A DNA stretch of 64,000 bases from Clostridium thermosuccinogenes (GCF_002896855.1 NZ_CP021850.1:1699665-1763664); one strand, 5' to 3'. Shown: positions 8,700 through 19,076, numbered from the stretch's first letter. The notes: a model not told the origin generated them from the sequence alone. Translations and numbers: made by a program.

Positions 8700-9725
8700 A
8701 TGAAGCTTAGTGATTTTTACTATGATTTGCCCGAAGAATTGATTGCCCAGGAACCTATAAAGGAGAGGGCGATGTCTCGCTTGCTCGTTTTGGACAGGGC
8801 GACGGGAAGTATAGAGCATAAGATATTCAAAGATATCATAAATTATCTGGACGCAGGGGACTGCCTTGTTTTGAACGACACCCGGGTAATTCCGGCAAGG
8901 CTTCTTGGGACAAGGGAAGATACCGGGGGCAAGATTGAATTTGTCCTTTTAAAAAGGATAGAAGAACGTGTCTGGGAAGTGATATTAAAGCCCGGAAGGC
9001 GTGCAAAACCGGGAGCCAGGTTTGTGTTTGGGGGAGGACTCCTAAAAGCTGAGATCATTGATATTGTGGAGGAAGGCAACCGGATTGTAAAATTTGAATA
9101 TGACGGGATATTTGAAGAAATATTGGACAAGGTGGGTATTGTACCCCTACCGCCTTATATCACCCGAAGGCTTGACGATTCGGAAAGATATCAGACGGTC
9201 TATTCGAGATATAATGGTTCGGCGGCAGCACCCACGGCAGGTCTTCATTTTACGGAGGAGCTTTTGGACAACATTGCCAAGAAAGGTGTCAGCCTGGCCT
9301 ACGTTACTTTGCATGTCGGCCTTGGCACTTTCCGGCCGGTGAAAACTGAGAACATCCAGGATCATAAAATGCACAGTGAGTTTTACAATATAAATGAAGA
9401 AGCCTGCAAAAAGATAAATGCTGCAAAAGAAAGCGGCAAAAGGGTGATAGCTGTTGGTACTACTTCCTGCAGGGTACTGGAAACGGCAGGGGATGAAACG
9501 GGTCTTGTGACTCCTCACAATGGCTGGACTGATATTTTCATATATCCCGGTTATAAATTTAAGGTGGTAGATGCCCTCATAACCAATTTTCATTTGCCCG
9601 AATCAACGCTTTTGATGCTTGTCAGCGCCTTGGCAGGCAAAGACAAGATCTTTGAAGCATACAGGGTGGCAATTGAGGAAAGGTACAGTTTTTTTAGCTT
9701 TGGGGATGCCATGTTTATAAAATAG
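8700..9725 (+). CDS. queA: tRNA preQ1(34) S-adenosylmethionine ribosyltransferase-isomerase
   Basis: QueA transfers the ribosyl group of S-adenosylmethionine to preQ1 at tRNA position 34, giving epoxyqueuosine. The 341-residue protein starts with the family signature [18 protein letters not shown], continues with [16 protein letters not shown] near 60, has [10 protein letters not shown] near 180 and ends with [18 protein letters not shown]. Two adjacent ATG codons (8697, 8700) are possible; the second is 6 bases from AGGGA and fits better. Tgt, which inserts preQ1 into the same tRNAs, follows after 49 bases, and yajC comes next: the common queA-tgt-yajC order. Confidence 0.96.
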   Translation: MKLSDFYYDLPEELIAQEPIKERAMSRLLVLDRATGSIEHKIFKDIINYLDAGDCLVLNDTRVIPARLLGTREDTGGKIEFVLLKRIEERVWEVILKPGRRAKPGARFVFGGGLLKAEIIDIVEEGNRIVKFEYDGIFEEILDKVGIVPLPPYITRRLDDSERYQTVYSRYNGSAAAPTAGLHFTEELLDNIAKKGVSLAYVTLHVGLGTFRPVKTENIQDHKMHSEFYNINEEACKKINAAKESGKRVIAVGTTSCRVLETAGDETGLVTPHNGWTDIFIYPGYKFKVVDALITNFHLPESTLLMLVSALAGKDKIFEAYRVAIEERYSFFSFGDAMFIK

Positions 9726-9762
9726 GCTATAGGCATCGGCAAGCAATATTGAAATGTAATGA

Positions 9763-10902
<1,140 letters not shown>

Positions 10903-11022
10903 TTGCACCAAAATGGGGCGATTTTGGCCTGAAGAAGGAAAATTATGCTTTTCTATATAAAATAAAAATGTTATTATTTATATTATGATACTGAAACTAC
11001 TTAGGAAACAGGAGGATAAAGT

Positions 11023-11307
11023 ATGGAACAATTACAAGGAATACTAGGGATAGTCTTATATCTTGGATTCATGATAGGACTTATGTACCTGATAGTTGTC
11101 CTGCCTCAGAAAAGAAGGGACAAGAAGACAAGAGAAATGATAAATTCCATGAAGGTAGGCAGCAATGTCGTCACCATCGGTGGTATTGCAGGTAAAGTCA
11201 TCAATATTAAAGATGACGAGGTGGTTATCGAGACCAGTGTGGAAAAGACTCAAATAAGGCTTAAAAAATGGGCTATCAAGGAAGTGGAAAAGCTCATCGA
11301 GGCTTAA
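11023..11307 (+). CDS. yajC: Preprotein translocase subunit YajC
   Basis: YajC is the small membrane partner of SecDF. The 94-residue protein has one N-terminal membrane helix (residues 8-28), the conserved PQKRRDKKTREMINSMKVGS just after it, and the cytoplasmic GGIAGKVINIKDDEVVIET segment. The ATG follows CAGGAGGATAAAGT. It lies downstream of tgt, and secD and secF lie 5 kb further along; in many Firmicutes these genes are closer, and here the SCIFF locus and a mobile element sit between them. Confidence 0.95.
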   Translation: MEQLQGILGIVLYLGFMIGLMYLIVVLPQKRRDKKTREMINSMKVGSNVVTIGGIAGKVINIKDDEVVIETSVEKTQIRLKKWAIKEVEKLIEA

Positions 11308-11437
11308 TTTGATAAGAATTTTCCGAAATAAGCGGTTAACTGGCCCAATATTCAGGTTTTTTTAGGTTTATGTTCTAAGTTAATGGAATATCCAATAAAT
11401 TATAGTATCAAAGGGTAATTTATTGGGGGTGCTTTTG

Positions 11438-11887
11438 GTGAAAGAGATGGGCCAAAATTTCAAGTCGGCAATAAGTGAACGCATCAACCTGCTGAAAATA
11501 TGCAAGGGTATAGGGATATCATACCTGATAACCATACCGATATTTGTAATACTCTCGGTGATACTTACATACACTTCATTCCCGGAGGATTACATAGCTC
11601 CTGCCGTGATTGTTACTACAGTCATCAGCATACTGTTCGCAGGTTCGACAGCTACCAGGAATTTGAAGAGCAAAGGGTGGCTGAATGGTGCTCTTGTTGG
11701 ATTTATTTACATGCTTTTTTTGTATGTCGCAGGAAGTTTGGCTATAAGGGATTTTTCCGTTAACAGGCATGTGATTTCCATGGTACTGATCGGCGTGCTG
11801 TCAGGTTCCATCGGTGGAATTATTGGGATTAATTTTAGACACGGGTCCCATTCCAGATACAAGCCGGTAAAAAAGATAGCCCGGTGA
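11438..11887 (+). CDS. TIGR04086-type four-helix membrane protein
   Basis: This 149-residue integral membrane protein has four predicted helices (about residues 24-44, 55-72, 85-103 and 116-136) separated by short loops, with basic residues at both ends. Size, topology and position between yajC and the SCIFF peptide match the small membrane protein family TIGR04086 often found there; the family name is from recollection of context. Function is unknown. A TTG at 11423 opens the frame but overlaps the ribosome binding site GGGGGTG; GTG 11438 lies 8 bases after it and is preferred, with ATG 11447 as an alternative. Confidence 0.75.
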   Translation: MKEMGQNFKSAISERINLLKICKGIGISYLITIPIFVILSVILTYTSFPEDYIAPAVIVTTVISILFAGSTATRNLKSKGWLNGALVGFIYMLFLYVAGSLAIRDFSVNRHVISMVLIGVLSGSIGGIIGINFRHGSHSRYKPVKKIAR

Positions 11888-11928
11888 CGAATTTTGTCGG
11901 ATAGGCCCATTGCTCATATGATTTAATC

Positions 11929-11957
11929 TTTTCAAAAAGCTTTGTGTATGTTATAAT
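11929..11957 (+). promoter_or_regulatory. Probable promoter of the SCIFF locus
   Basis: TTTTCA (11929-11934) is separated by 17 bases from a perfect TATAAT (11952-11957). It would give a leader of about 135 nucleotides before the SCIFF start codon. The -35 match is weak (4 of 6). Confidence 0.55.
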
Positions 11958-12097
11958 GTGCATAGCTAATTTTTAGCATTTACATAATGCAATCTGCAGA
12001 AATTTCATCGATGACTGATTAGCGGGTAACACCTGACCTGTAATGCGTTGTCGATGTGATTTGCAGCGAAGAAATTATGTCCATAGGAGGAAGATAA

Positions 12098-12238
12098 ATG
12101 AAACATATTAAAACTATAAACGGAGCTTCTTTAAAAGACAGTTTGGTAGGCAGAGGATGTGGAGAATGCCAGACATCCTGCCAGTCCGCATGCAAGACTT
12201 CTTGCACCGTAGCAAATCAGAGCTGCGAAAAGAAATAA
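12098..12238 (+). CDS. scfA: SCIFF peptide, six-cysteine ranthipeptide precursor
   Basis: A 46-residue precursor peptide. It starts with the conserved leader MKHIKTINGASLKDSLV, and the core holds six cysteines at positions 21, 24, 28, 32, 36 and 43, the 'six cysteines in forty-five residues' pattern. The Cys-rich core is the substrate for the radical SAM maturase encoded 340 bases downstream, which installs thioether bonds (ranthipeptide class). The ATG follows ATAGGAGGAAGATAA. An intrinsic terminator separates it from scfB, which should allow the short peptide message to be made in excess. SCIFF is nearly universal in Clostridia; reported roles concern signalling and population behaviour, still poorly defined. 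Confidence 0.96.
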   Translation: MKHIKTINGASLKDSLVGRGCGECQTSCQSACKTSCTVANQSCEKK

Positions 12239-12283
12239 TTTGCTTTGTCTGAATGCAGAAGCTTTAAATTTGTTGATTACATA

Positions 12284-12323
12284 AAAAGGTGAAAAGTGAT
12301 TTAATTCCGCTTTTCACTTTTTT
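12284..12323 (+). terminator. Terminator between scfA and scfB
   Basis: GTGAAAAG (12289-12296) pairs with CTTTTCAC (12310-12317), followed by TTTTTTG; the A run before the 5' arm extends the stem. The remaining spacer to scfB (12324-12577) shows no other clear element. Confidence 0.85.
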
Positions 12324-12577
12324 GTTGCTTTGGAAAGCTTGGCTTGCATTATGCTTTGAGATATATTAAACTTATACCGGTGAAGCAGCCGGGTGAAGAA
12401 GCTTGCGTCAGGCTTTCCGTTACAGCTATATAGTTTGGGCATGAATTCGGCAAAGGATGGATGTATTGATTGTTATGTTCTTTGAATCCTTTCGGAATAG
12501 CAATCACCCATTTCAGTCAGCTGAATTCAAACCGATTTTATATAGACATAAAAATTTTTAAAAAGAGGTCAAAGGGT

Positions 12578-13921
12578 ATGATACATAAATTTTCAATGAA
12601 AGGCACAAATATAGTTGTAGATGTGAACAGTGGAGCTGTACATGTCTTTGATGATTTATCCTATGAAATTCTGGATTATTATAAAAAGTATGATAATGAA
12701 AAAATAATTGAAATGCTTTCCGACAGGTATGACAAGTTGGAAATAAAGGAAGCCCTGGAGGAAATCCAGAGCCTTGAAAAGGATGGGCAGTTATATTCGG
12801 AGGATATATATAAGGATCACCTTCCGGTCGGAGACGCAAAACCGGTGGTGAAGGCTTTATGCCTGCACATTTCCCACGACTGCAACTTAAGGTGCAAATA
12901 TTGCTTTGCATCTACCGGTGATTTTGGCCGGCACCGTTCGGTAATGAGTCCGGAGGTGGGCAAAAAGGCCATTGACTTTTTGCTCAGGGAATCCGGCGGG
13001 AGAAGGAATCTCGAGGTGGATTTTTTTGGAGGAGAGCCGCTGCTCAATTTCGACACCGTCAAGGAAATTGTGAATTATGCTTTGGAAAAGGAAAAGGAGT
13101 ACAATAAGCATTTCAGGTTTACAATAACCACCAATGCGGTGCTTCTTAATGAAGATCATAAGAAATTTATAAATGAGCATATGAGCAATGTGGTGCTCAG
13201 CATCGACGGAAGGCCGGAGGTAAACGACAGGATGCGCTTCCGGATAGACGGAACAGGGACTTATAAGGACATATTGCCGAAGATAAAGGATATGGCTGAA
13301 TCGAGGAATCAGACCAATTACTATGTCCGGGGCACCTTTACCCGGGAAAACCTTGATTTTTCAAAAGATGTCATACATCTTGCAGATCAAGGCTTTAAGC
13401 AGATATCGGTGGAACCGGTGGTGGCAGCTAAGGACTCGGGCTATGACCTGAGGGAGGAGGACTTGCCGGTATTGTTTGAAGAGTATGAAAAGCTGGCTTA
13501 TGAATATGTCAAGAGGCAGAAGGAAGGAAACGGTTTTAACTTCTTCCATTTCATGATCGATTTGAATCAGGGGCCGTGCATTGCAAAGAGGATTACGGGA
13601 TGCGGAGCCGGACATGAATATCTTGCCATCACACCGGAAGGGGATATCTATCCCTGTCATCAGTTTGTGGGGATGGATGATTTCAAAATGGGAACAGTTA
13701 TGGACGGAAAGCTGAATACCGGCATTCAGAATTATTTCAGTAACTCAAATGTATACACCAAAAAAGAATGCATGCAGTGTTGGGCAAGATTTTACTGCAG
13801 CGGTGGATGTGCAGCCAATGAATATCAGTTTAACGGAGATATAAACGTACCCTATAAAGTAGGCTGTGAGCTGGAAAAGAAGAGAGTCGAATGCGCTCTT
13901 TGGATAAAAACCCAGGAATAG
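12578..13921 (+). CDS. scfB: SCIFF maturase, radical SAM/SPASM enzyme
   Basis: This 447-residue enzyme matures the SCIFF peptide by forming Cys-based thioether crosslinks. An N-terminal peptide-recognition domain (residues 1-85) is followed by the radical SAM cluster motif CNLRCKYC, with Cys 102, 106 and 109, then FFGGEPLLNF and the TNAVLL strand. The C-terminal SPASM region carries cysteines near CGAG and YPCHQF and in the final C-x2-C-x5-C-x3-C block (KKECMQCWARFYCSGGCAANE) for auxiliary clusters. The frame extends up to 12470, but MIHKFSMKGTN at 12578, after AGAGGT and AAAGGGT, is the family start. HD phosphohydrolase follows. Confidence 0.95.
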   Translation: MIHKFSMKGTNIVVDVNSGAVHVFDDLSYEILDYYKKYDNEKIIEMLSDRYDKLEIKEALEEIQSLEKDGQLYSEDIYKDHLPVGDAKPVVKALCLHISHDCNLRCKYCFASTGDFGRHRSVMSPEVGKKAIDFLLRESGGRRNLEVDFFGGEPLLNFDTVKEIVNYALEKEKEYNKHFRFTITTNAVLLNEDHKKFINEHMSNVVLSIDGRPEVNDRMRFRIDGTGTYKDILPKIKDMAESRNQTNYYVRGTFTRENLDFSKDVIHLADQGFKQISVEPVVAAKDSGYDLREEDLPVLFEEYEKLAYEYVKRQKEGNGFNFFHFMIDLNQGPCIAKRITGCGAGHEYLAITPEGDIYPCHQFVGMDDFKMGTVMDGKLNTGIQNYFSNSNVYTKKECMQCWARFYCSGGCAANEYQFNGDINVPYKVGCELEKKRVECALWIKTQE

Positions 13922-14055
13922 GATATATGGGCAGAGGTGGGGATTTCCCGCATCATAGGGCATTAAGCAGCAAAGGAAGGACAAGCCTGCCTGAAGACGG
14001 AGTAATAGTCAGGGGTTAAGAAAGAGAACCTATATGATAATAAGAGGTGTTCCAT

Positions 14056-14721
14056 ATGGCTCTTATCACATTGGCAGATGTAAAAAGAAATGATGAGGTA
14101 AAAACTTTCATGGAAATTGCGGACATGCAGCTTTCAGTGAAAGGTTATACCGAGCATTCTTTCAGGCATGTGGGCCTGGTATCGGGCACTGCAGGAAAGA
14201 TAGCCGAAAATCTCGGTTTTGACGACAGGGATATAGAACTGTCCAGAATTGCCGGATACATGCACGACATAGGCAATGCAGTAAACAGGATGGATCATGC
14301 CCATACCGGAGCTATATTGGCTTACAATGTGCTCACCAAAATGGGCATGGATCACAGGGAAGCAGCAAAAATCATGATGGCCATCGGAAACCATGACGAA
14401 AACTCCGGAACGGCAGTGAGCAACATTTCGGCAGCATTGATTCTTGCCGATAAGTCTGATGTCCACAGGAGTCGGGTAAGAAACAGGGATTTTTCAACCT
14501 TTGATATTCATGACCGGGTAAATTATGCGGTTGAGTCTTCCCGAATAACTGTCGACAGCAAAGAAAAAATTGCGGCGCTGGAGCTGGAGATTGATACGAA
14601 AATAAGTCCGGTTATGGATTATTTCGAGATTTTTCTGGTCCGTATGACAATGTGCCGTAAAGCTGCGGAGTTTCTCGGACTGAAATTCCAACTGATAATC
14701 AATGGAACGCATTTGCTTTGA
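14056..14721 (+). CDS. HD-domain phosphohydrolase
   Basis: The 221-residue protein carries an HD metal-dependent phosphohydrolase fold. EHSFRHVGLVSG (about 36) provides the first His, AGYMHDIGNAVNRMDHAHTGA (about 74) contains the HD pair and a following His, and NHDENSGTAVSN (about 115) a further ligand. The substrate is not evident; relatives act on nucleotides or cyclic dinucleotides. GTG 14047 opens the frame but overlaps TAAGAGG, so ATG 14056 is chosen. It ends at the very border of the inserted element 14725-16505: its TGA lies inside the 13-base direct repeat that flanks the insertion, so the coding sequence appears intact. Confidence 0.85.
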   Translation: MALITLADVKRNDEVKTFMEIADMQLSVKGYTEHSFRHVGLVSGTAGKIAENLGFDDRDIELSRIAGYMHDIGNAVNRMDHAHTGAILAYNVLTKMGMDHREAAKIMMAIGNHDENSGTAVSNISAALILADKSDVHRSRVRNRDFSTFDIHDRVNYAVESSRITVDSKEKIAALELEIDTKISPVMDYFEIFLVRMTMCRKAAEFLGLKFQLIINGTHLL

Positions 14722-14724
14722 GAC
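14712..14724 (+). repeat. Left direct repeat flanking the composite insertion
   Basis: TTTGCTTTGAGAC here recurs exactly at 16506-16518. The copies sit directly against the two ends of the element 14725-16505, as a target-site duplication would. The left copy includes the stop codon of the HD gene. Confidence 0.7.
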
Positions 14725-14989
14725 GGTCAATTGAAAAGGTAATTTCCACTTTGCAAAAGTAAATTCCATGGATGCTGTTATCATTGAGAAAAATAGTAAT
14801 TCAGCGGGTTTTGGATTAGTTTATTTAGGCAAATTTTTAATGCTTTTCAGTCAATAATAGGTTAAAATATGAAGTAGAGGAACAAAGCCAGCCCTTTTTT
14901 GGGTATATCAAACTAGAGGTGTGAAGATTAACTAACTTTTTGCAAGAGTAATTTCCACCCTGTTTGTAAATGCTTATAGAGTTGTGGCT

Positions 14990-16340
14990 GGTGGTGCCTC
15001 TGGTTATTTAATATTTATTTCTTAAGAAGGGATGAATGCAGGGTGACATTATCTGTCGGGATGAGTTCTACATTCATCCTTCTTAATATTTCTTCCCCGT
15101 AGAGCAATCCAAAAGCCCAATAAGGGGTTTTATCCCCGAGATTCAGTCGACTGTACGAGTTGATATGGTTCATCATAAGAGTTATGTCCCGCTGAGTAAA
15201 CTCATCAAGAGAAGTACCCTTTGGGATAATGCGTCTAATCAAAGCATGGTTGTTTTCTGCTGCGCCTTTCTGGTAAGGAGCCAGCGGATTACAGTAGAAT
15301 ACACAGGTTCTGCGTTGCCCATGTGAATCGAATTCAATAGCGGACGGATTCGAGAACTCACTGCCGTTGTCACAAAGTAATACCGGGAACAATTTGCGGA
15401 AGGTATCCGGGCCTAGTTCCAGGTAAAGCTGATCAAAGATATCAATGACAGATTGGGAGGTATTAGCATCTCTAATGAATGCGAGCATGAGCTGTGGGAC
15501 AGTAAAATGCAGTGTCAGCAGGACTTTGCCGCCTATTCTTCCTATTACCGTGTCCATTTCCACTACGGGAAGGTCCGGATGCTCTTGCATAAATTTAAGA
15601 AAGTCTTGATAAGTTCGGCCTATTCGGCATTTTTTATCCACTTTGAACTGGTCTTTTCCCTTTTTACGTCTGCCCATACGTACAACTCTTGGCATATCGA
15701 TATTTTTTGCTGTAAAGATACCCTTGTCCACATAGTTGTAGAGTGTGCGTTCATCGAGCATGATTTCATCAGCATGGTTAATGCATATATGGTGGAGTGA
15801 CTGGCCTTTAATTAGCAGCGGGCTAATAATGGAATCCAATCTTATCGCTTCTTCTTCAGTGATTTGTAAACCCTGACGGCACTCAGAGCGTACTGTCTCG
15901 TATTCTCTTTGTGCATGTGTTGCAGAATAAATCCTCTTCTCTAATGTACAAGACTGTTTGTCTTCACAACCATTACAAACATAGGGCGGCTTCGAAAGCT
16001 TGGGACAAATTTCCTGTTGATACTCATGACATAGTGATGAACACATGCGAGACTTGCAAGCGCGACAATAACGGCTACAACGCAAACTGCCGCAAAGATG
16101 CTTAACAGGGCAACCAATACGATGTTTACAATCATTGAACACTCTTCCATAACAGCCGGTTTTCCTAAATTGGATATGGTTCTTCACTTCCTTGGATATC
16201 GTGGTTGGGTCCTTTCCAAGCTCGCGTGCTATGCTTTTGAATGATTTCCTGCTGATTAACCTTTGTTCAATTATATTTCTTTCTTCCTGACTCAAATGTT
16301 TAAAGCCACGCATATATGTACCCCCTTCAGAGGCACCACC
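14990..16340 (-). mobile_element. IS30-family insertion sequence
   Basis: The 1.35-kb element is bounded by a perfect 13-base inverted repeat, GGTGGTGCCTCTG at 14990-15002 and its complement at 16328-16340, enclosing one IS30 transposase gene. No short target duplication is obvious immediately outside (GGCT on the left, ATAT on the right). It lies inside the older repeat-ended element. Confidence 0.8.
15015..16313 (-). CDS. IS30-family transposase
   Basis: The 432-residue transposase starts with the IS30 helix-turn-helix region RGFKHLSQEERNIIEQRL and SIARELGKDPTTISKEVKNH. A Cys-rich region follows near residues 50-125 (several CxxxC and CxxC pairs), typical of the longer IS30 proteins of Firmicutes. 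The DDE catalytic core has VVEMDTVIGR near 245, LLCDNGSEFSNP near 312 and the ENNHALIRRIIPKGTSLD glutamate near 352. The ATG follows AAGGGGG by 7 bases. The gene is full length with no frameshift, so the copy may be active. Confidence 0.95.
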   Translation of the reverse strand: MRGFKHLSQEERNIIEQRLISRKSFKSIARELGKDPTTISKEVKNHIQFRKTGCYGRVFNDCKHRIGCPVKHLCGSLRCSRYCRACKSRMCSSLCHEYQQEICPKLSKPPYVCNGCEDKQSCTLEKRIYSATHAQREYETVRSECRQGLQITEEEAIRLDSIISPLLIKGQSLHHICINHADEIMLDERTLYNYVDKGIFTAKNIDMPRVVRMGRRKKGKDQFKVDKKCRIGRTYQDFLKFMQEHPDLPVVEMDTVIGRIGGKVLLTLHFTVPQLMLAFIRDANTSQSVIDIFDQLYLELGPDTFRKLFPVLLCDNGSEFSNPSAIEFDSHGQRRTCVFYCNPLAPYQKGAAENNHALIRRIIPKGTSLDEFTQRDITLMMNHINSYSRLNLGDKTPYWAFGLLYGEEILRRMNVELIPTDNVTLHSSLLKK

Positions 16341-16505
16341 ATATATATCATAGCTTTTTGAGAGACAATATTCCAGCTTTCACAAGAAAATAGGAACAGT
16401 GTGATCTTTGCAAAAGTAACTTCCACCTTTCTCATTTCTAGCGATTTGCAAAACTAAATTCCACTGTCTATGAATTTGGGGTGGAAATAACTTTTTCAAT
16501 TAAAC

Positions 16506-16518
16506 TTTGCTTTGAGAC
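16506..16518 (+). repeat. Right direct repeat flanking the composite insertion
   Basis: This is the exact copy of 14712-14724. It follows the right terminal inverted repeat (16482-16501) after four bases, mirroring the left side. Confidence 0.7.
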
Positions 16519-16620
16519 CTGTATATGGCATGGCTGTGCAAGGCAATTAGTATTGACTCACAAATTTTGTAGTTATATAATATCTTCATGCGGACAAGAA
16601 TAAAAGGGGGAATTTTACAG

Positions 16621-17958
16621 ATGAGTTCAAAAAACGGGGTTAAATTTTTCGCGGTTATTCTTATAATCGGAATTTTAACCTGGATAACTGTTACCGGGGA
16701 TTTATTCGGTATAAAAATACCCGGGGCCAAAGACATCAGATTCGGTATTGATATTAACGGCGGTGTTGATGCAACGCTTTATGCAATAACCCAAGATGGA
16801 AAAGTACCTTCGGAAAAGGATTTGAATGCAGCTAAAGTTGTTATTGAAAGAAGACTTGACAATTTGAACATTCTCGACAGGGATGTCACTACCGACGTGG
16901 AAAGTGGCAGTATTATTTTGCGTATCCCCTGGAAGCAAGGAGAAACAGATTTCAATCCGCAGAAAGCTATAAGCGAAATTGGAGCGACTTCCCTTTTGAC
17001 TTTTCAGGAAGTGGATGAAAGTAAAGTAGATGAACAAGGCAATTATCTTCCCACAGGAAAGATTGTTATAGAAGGCAATGATGTGGTTGATACCGGTGTT
17101 TATACGGATCCCAGGACCGGACAGGTGCAAGTCACGCTGAAACTGAGCAGCGAAGGCGCCAAGAAGTTTGCAGAAGCTACTGGAAGGCTTATAGGCAAGC
17201 CTATAGCAATATTCATGGATGACAAACCTGTTCTGGACAGCAATGGAAGGGTAAACTCCCATGCCCCGATTGTAAGCACACAGATCACTAACGGTGAAGC
17301 TGTTATCACCGGGCAGAGGGATGCAAAAGAAGCCGGTGAACTGGCCGGTATCATCAAATCCGGTGCACTTCCATTCAAGCTGGAGGCAAAGAGCACCAAC
17401 TCCATAAGCCCTACCCTTGGTAAGGGAGCTCTTGCGGTAATGCTGAGAGCCGGAGCAATTGCGTTCGTTTTGGTATGCCTGTTTATGATATTGTACTATA
17501 GGCTGCCTGGAGCACTGGCTTGCATAGCGCTTTTAGGACAGGTGGTAGGACAGATTCTGGCTATATCCTGGCCGGGCATAACCCTTACTCTTCCTGGTAT
17601 GGCCGGTGTCATACTCTCCATAGGAATGGGTGTGGATGCCAATATTATTACCAGTGAGAGAATCAAAGAGGAACTTAAAACCGGAAAGACACTGAAAGCC
17701 GCTATCGATGCTGGATTCGACAGAGCCTTTTCAGCAGTGTTTGACGGTAACATAACCGTTCTCATATCAGCCATAGTTCTGTATATTTTTGGTTCAGGAG
17801 CCATGCTCTCCTTTGCTTATTCACTGGGTACAGGAGTTTTGCTGAACTTCCTGTGCGGTGTGACGGCTTCAAGGATAATGATAAAGGCTTCTTCCGAAGC
17901 AAAGTTTGGCAAAAAGCATTGGCTTTATGGTGTTAAAGAAGTTAAGGAGGGAGCATGA
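16621..17958 (+). CDS. secD: Protein translocase subunit SecD
   Basis: SecD and SecF form a proton-driven membrane complex that completes protein export through SecYEG. This 445-residue SecD has an N-terminal helix (about residues 10-30), the large external P1 region beginning FGIDINGGVDATLYAI, and a C-terminal block of about five helices with the conserved GVDANIITSERIKEELKTGK motif near 340. The frame reaches a start at 16588, but ATG 16621 after AAGGGGG fits better. secF follows two bases after the stop. The mobile insertion ends 115 bases upstream, and no obvious terminator separates them. Confidence 0.95.
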   Translation: MSSKNGVKFFAVILIIGILTWITVTGDLFGIKIPGAKDIRFGIDINGGVDATLYAITQDGKVPSEKDLNAAKVVIERRLDNLNILDRDVTTDVESGSIILRIPWKQGETDFNPQKAISEIGATSLLTFQEVDESKVDEQGNYLPTGKIVIEGNDVVDTGVYTDPRTGQVQVTLKLSSEGAKKFAEATGRLIGKPIAIFMDDKPVLDSNGRVNSHAPIVSTQITNGEAVITGQRDAKEAGELAGIIKSGALPFKLEAKSTNSISPTLGKGALAVMLRAGAIAFVLVCLFMILYYRLPGALACIALLGQVVGQILAISWPGITLTLPGMAGVILSIGMGVDANIITSERIKEELKTGKTLKAAIDAGFDRAFSAVFDGNITVLISAIVLYIFGSGAMLSFAYSLGTGVLLNFLCGVTASRIMIKASSEAKFGKKHWLYGVKEVKEGA

Positions 17959-17959
17959 C

Positions 17960-18895
17960 ATGTTTGATATTATAAAAAATAAGCGGTATTTTTTCGCCCT
18001 GTCAATTGTATTGCTGCTGGTAGGCTTGGCATTCTATTTTGTAAACGGCATAAGGCTGGACATCCAGTTTCAGGGTGGTACCATCATTCAAATGGAAATA
18101 GGCGACGAGGATATTGATCTGGAGAAAGCTGCAAATATTGCAGAAGCAACAGTTAACAAGGAAGTTGATGCCCAGAAGTCACAAACCATTGATGTGGAAG
18201 CTGGCGATAAGATGATAAACATGCTCGTCCTCAACATATCCAATGCGGAGGATACCCTTACGGCTGAAGAGCAGACCAAACTGATAGATGCTATGAGAAA
18301 GGAATTCAATTTGCCTGAAAACGCTGAAATCAGCGTTAACAGTGTTGAGCCTTTCATAGGTAAGGAAATGCTGTCTAGGGGAATAAGAGCGGTAGTATGG
18401 GCAAGCTTGTTGATAGTGCTGTATATCTGGTGGAGATTCAGATCGATGGGACTATCTGCAGGTTTGATGGCTATTGTAGCATTGCTGCATGACGCTTTGA
18501 TCGTATTTGCAACTTATATTGTTTTCAAGATACCTTTGGATGATGGCTTTATAGCTGTTATTCTAACCATACTGGGTTATTCGATAAACGATACAATAGT
18601 AATTTACGACAGAATAAGGGAAAATATGAAGACCATGAGAAAGGTGCCCATCGGAGAGGTGGTAAACAGGAGCATACTGCAATCCATGTCAAGGTCAATA
18701 AACACCAGTGTGGCAACTTTCATGAGCATGGTTGTCGTATATATTTTCGCTGTTGTATATAATATCGAGTCTGTAAGAGACTTTTCACTTCCCCTTTTAA
18801 CCGGTATCATCAGCGGATGCTATTCTACGATATTTATAGCCGGTCCGTTGTGGGTGCTCTGGAAGGAGTACCAAACTAAAAGGAAAGTAGCTTAA
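17960..18895 (+). CDS. secF: Protein translocase subunit SecF
   Basis: The 311-residue partner of SecD has a first helix at about 13-31 and the DIQFQGGTIIQMEIGDEDID segment that starts the external domain. A C-terminal five-helix block includes ALLHDALIVFATY and LGYSINDTIVIYDRIRENMK, the conserved proton-path region. ATG 17960 lies just after the secD TGA with AAGGAGGGAG upstream, so the two are translationally coupled. A strong terminator follows at 19044. Confidence 0.95.
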   Translation: MFDIIKNKRYFFALSIVLLLVGLAFYFVNGIRLDIQFQGGTIIQMEIGDEDIDLEKAANIAEATVNKEVDAQKSQTIDVEAGDKMINMLVLNISNAEDTLTAEEQTKLIDAMRKEFNLPENAEISVNSVEPFIGKEMLSRGIRAVVWASLLIVLYIWWRFRSMGLSAGLMAIVALLHDALIVFATYIVFKIPLDDGFIAVILTILGYSINDTIVIYDRIRENMKTMRKVPIGEVVNRSILQSMSRSINTSVATFMSMVVVYIFAVVYNIESVRDFSLPLLTGIISGCYSTIFIAGPLWVLWKEYQTKRKVA

Positions 18896-19043
18896 AACCG
18901 GCAAAAGCCTAAAGAAGCACAAAGAAATGTAAGCTGTGGAGAAACAGCAGCAACTTAAACAGCGGATATATTATAGGTAAGGAATATTAAATAATAAAAG
19001 ATATTAATAAACGATAGGTTTATTAGTAAGAATACAGATTAAT

Positions 19044-19076
19044 GAGGATGTTGAAAATCAAACATCCTCTTTTTTG
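19044..19076 (+). terminator. Terminator of the secDF unit
   Basis: GAGGATGTT (19044-19052) pairs perfectly with AACATCCTC (19061-19069) around an 8-base loop and is followed by TTTTTT. It lies 150 bases after the secF stop. Confidence 0.9.

Larger units (their letters stand above)
14725..16505. mobile_element. Repeat-ended element (IS21-like or MITE-like remnant) carrying an IS30 insertion
   Basis: The ends are imperfect inverted repeats: 14729-14748 matches the reverse complement of 16482-16501 at 18 of 20 positions. Inside, an 18-base motif of the form TTGcAAAAGTAAtTTCCA occurs at 14731, 14751 and 14940 on the left and at 16408 and 16446 on the right in the same orientation, plus once inverted at the right end. 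Repeated ends of this kind recall IS21-family termini. No IS21 transposase or helper ATPase gene is present. Without the nested IS30 copy the element is only about 430 bases, so it is a deletion remnant or a non-autonomous element. Confidence 0.6.

Noticed and set aside
10908-10927. Terminator between tgt and yajC
   Set aside because: The 7-bp stem has no T run after it.
12470-12577. Longer N-terminus for the SCIFF maturase
   Set aside because: The extension has no ribosome binding site, and the family begins at the methionine encoded at 12578.
14725-16505. Active IS21 element
   Set aside because: No IstA/IstB-type genes are present; the only transposase inside is of IS30 type with its own ends.
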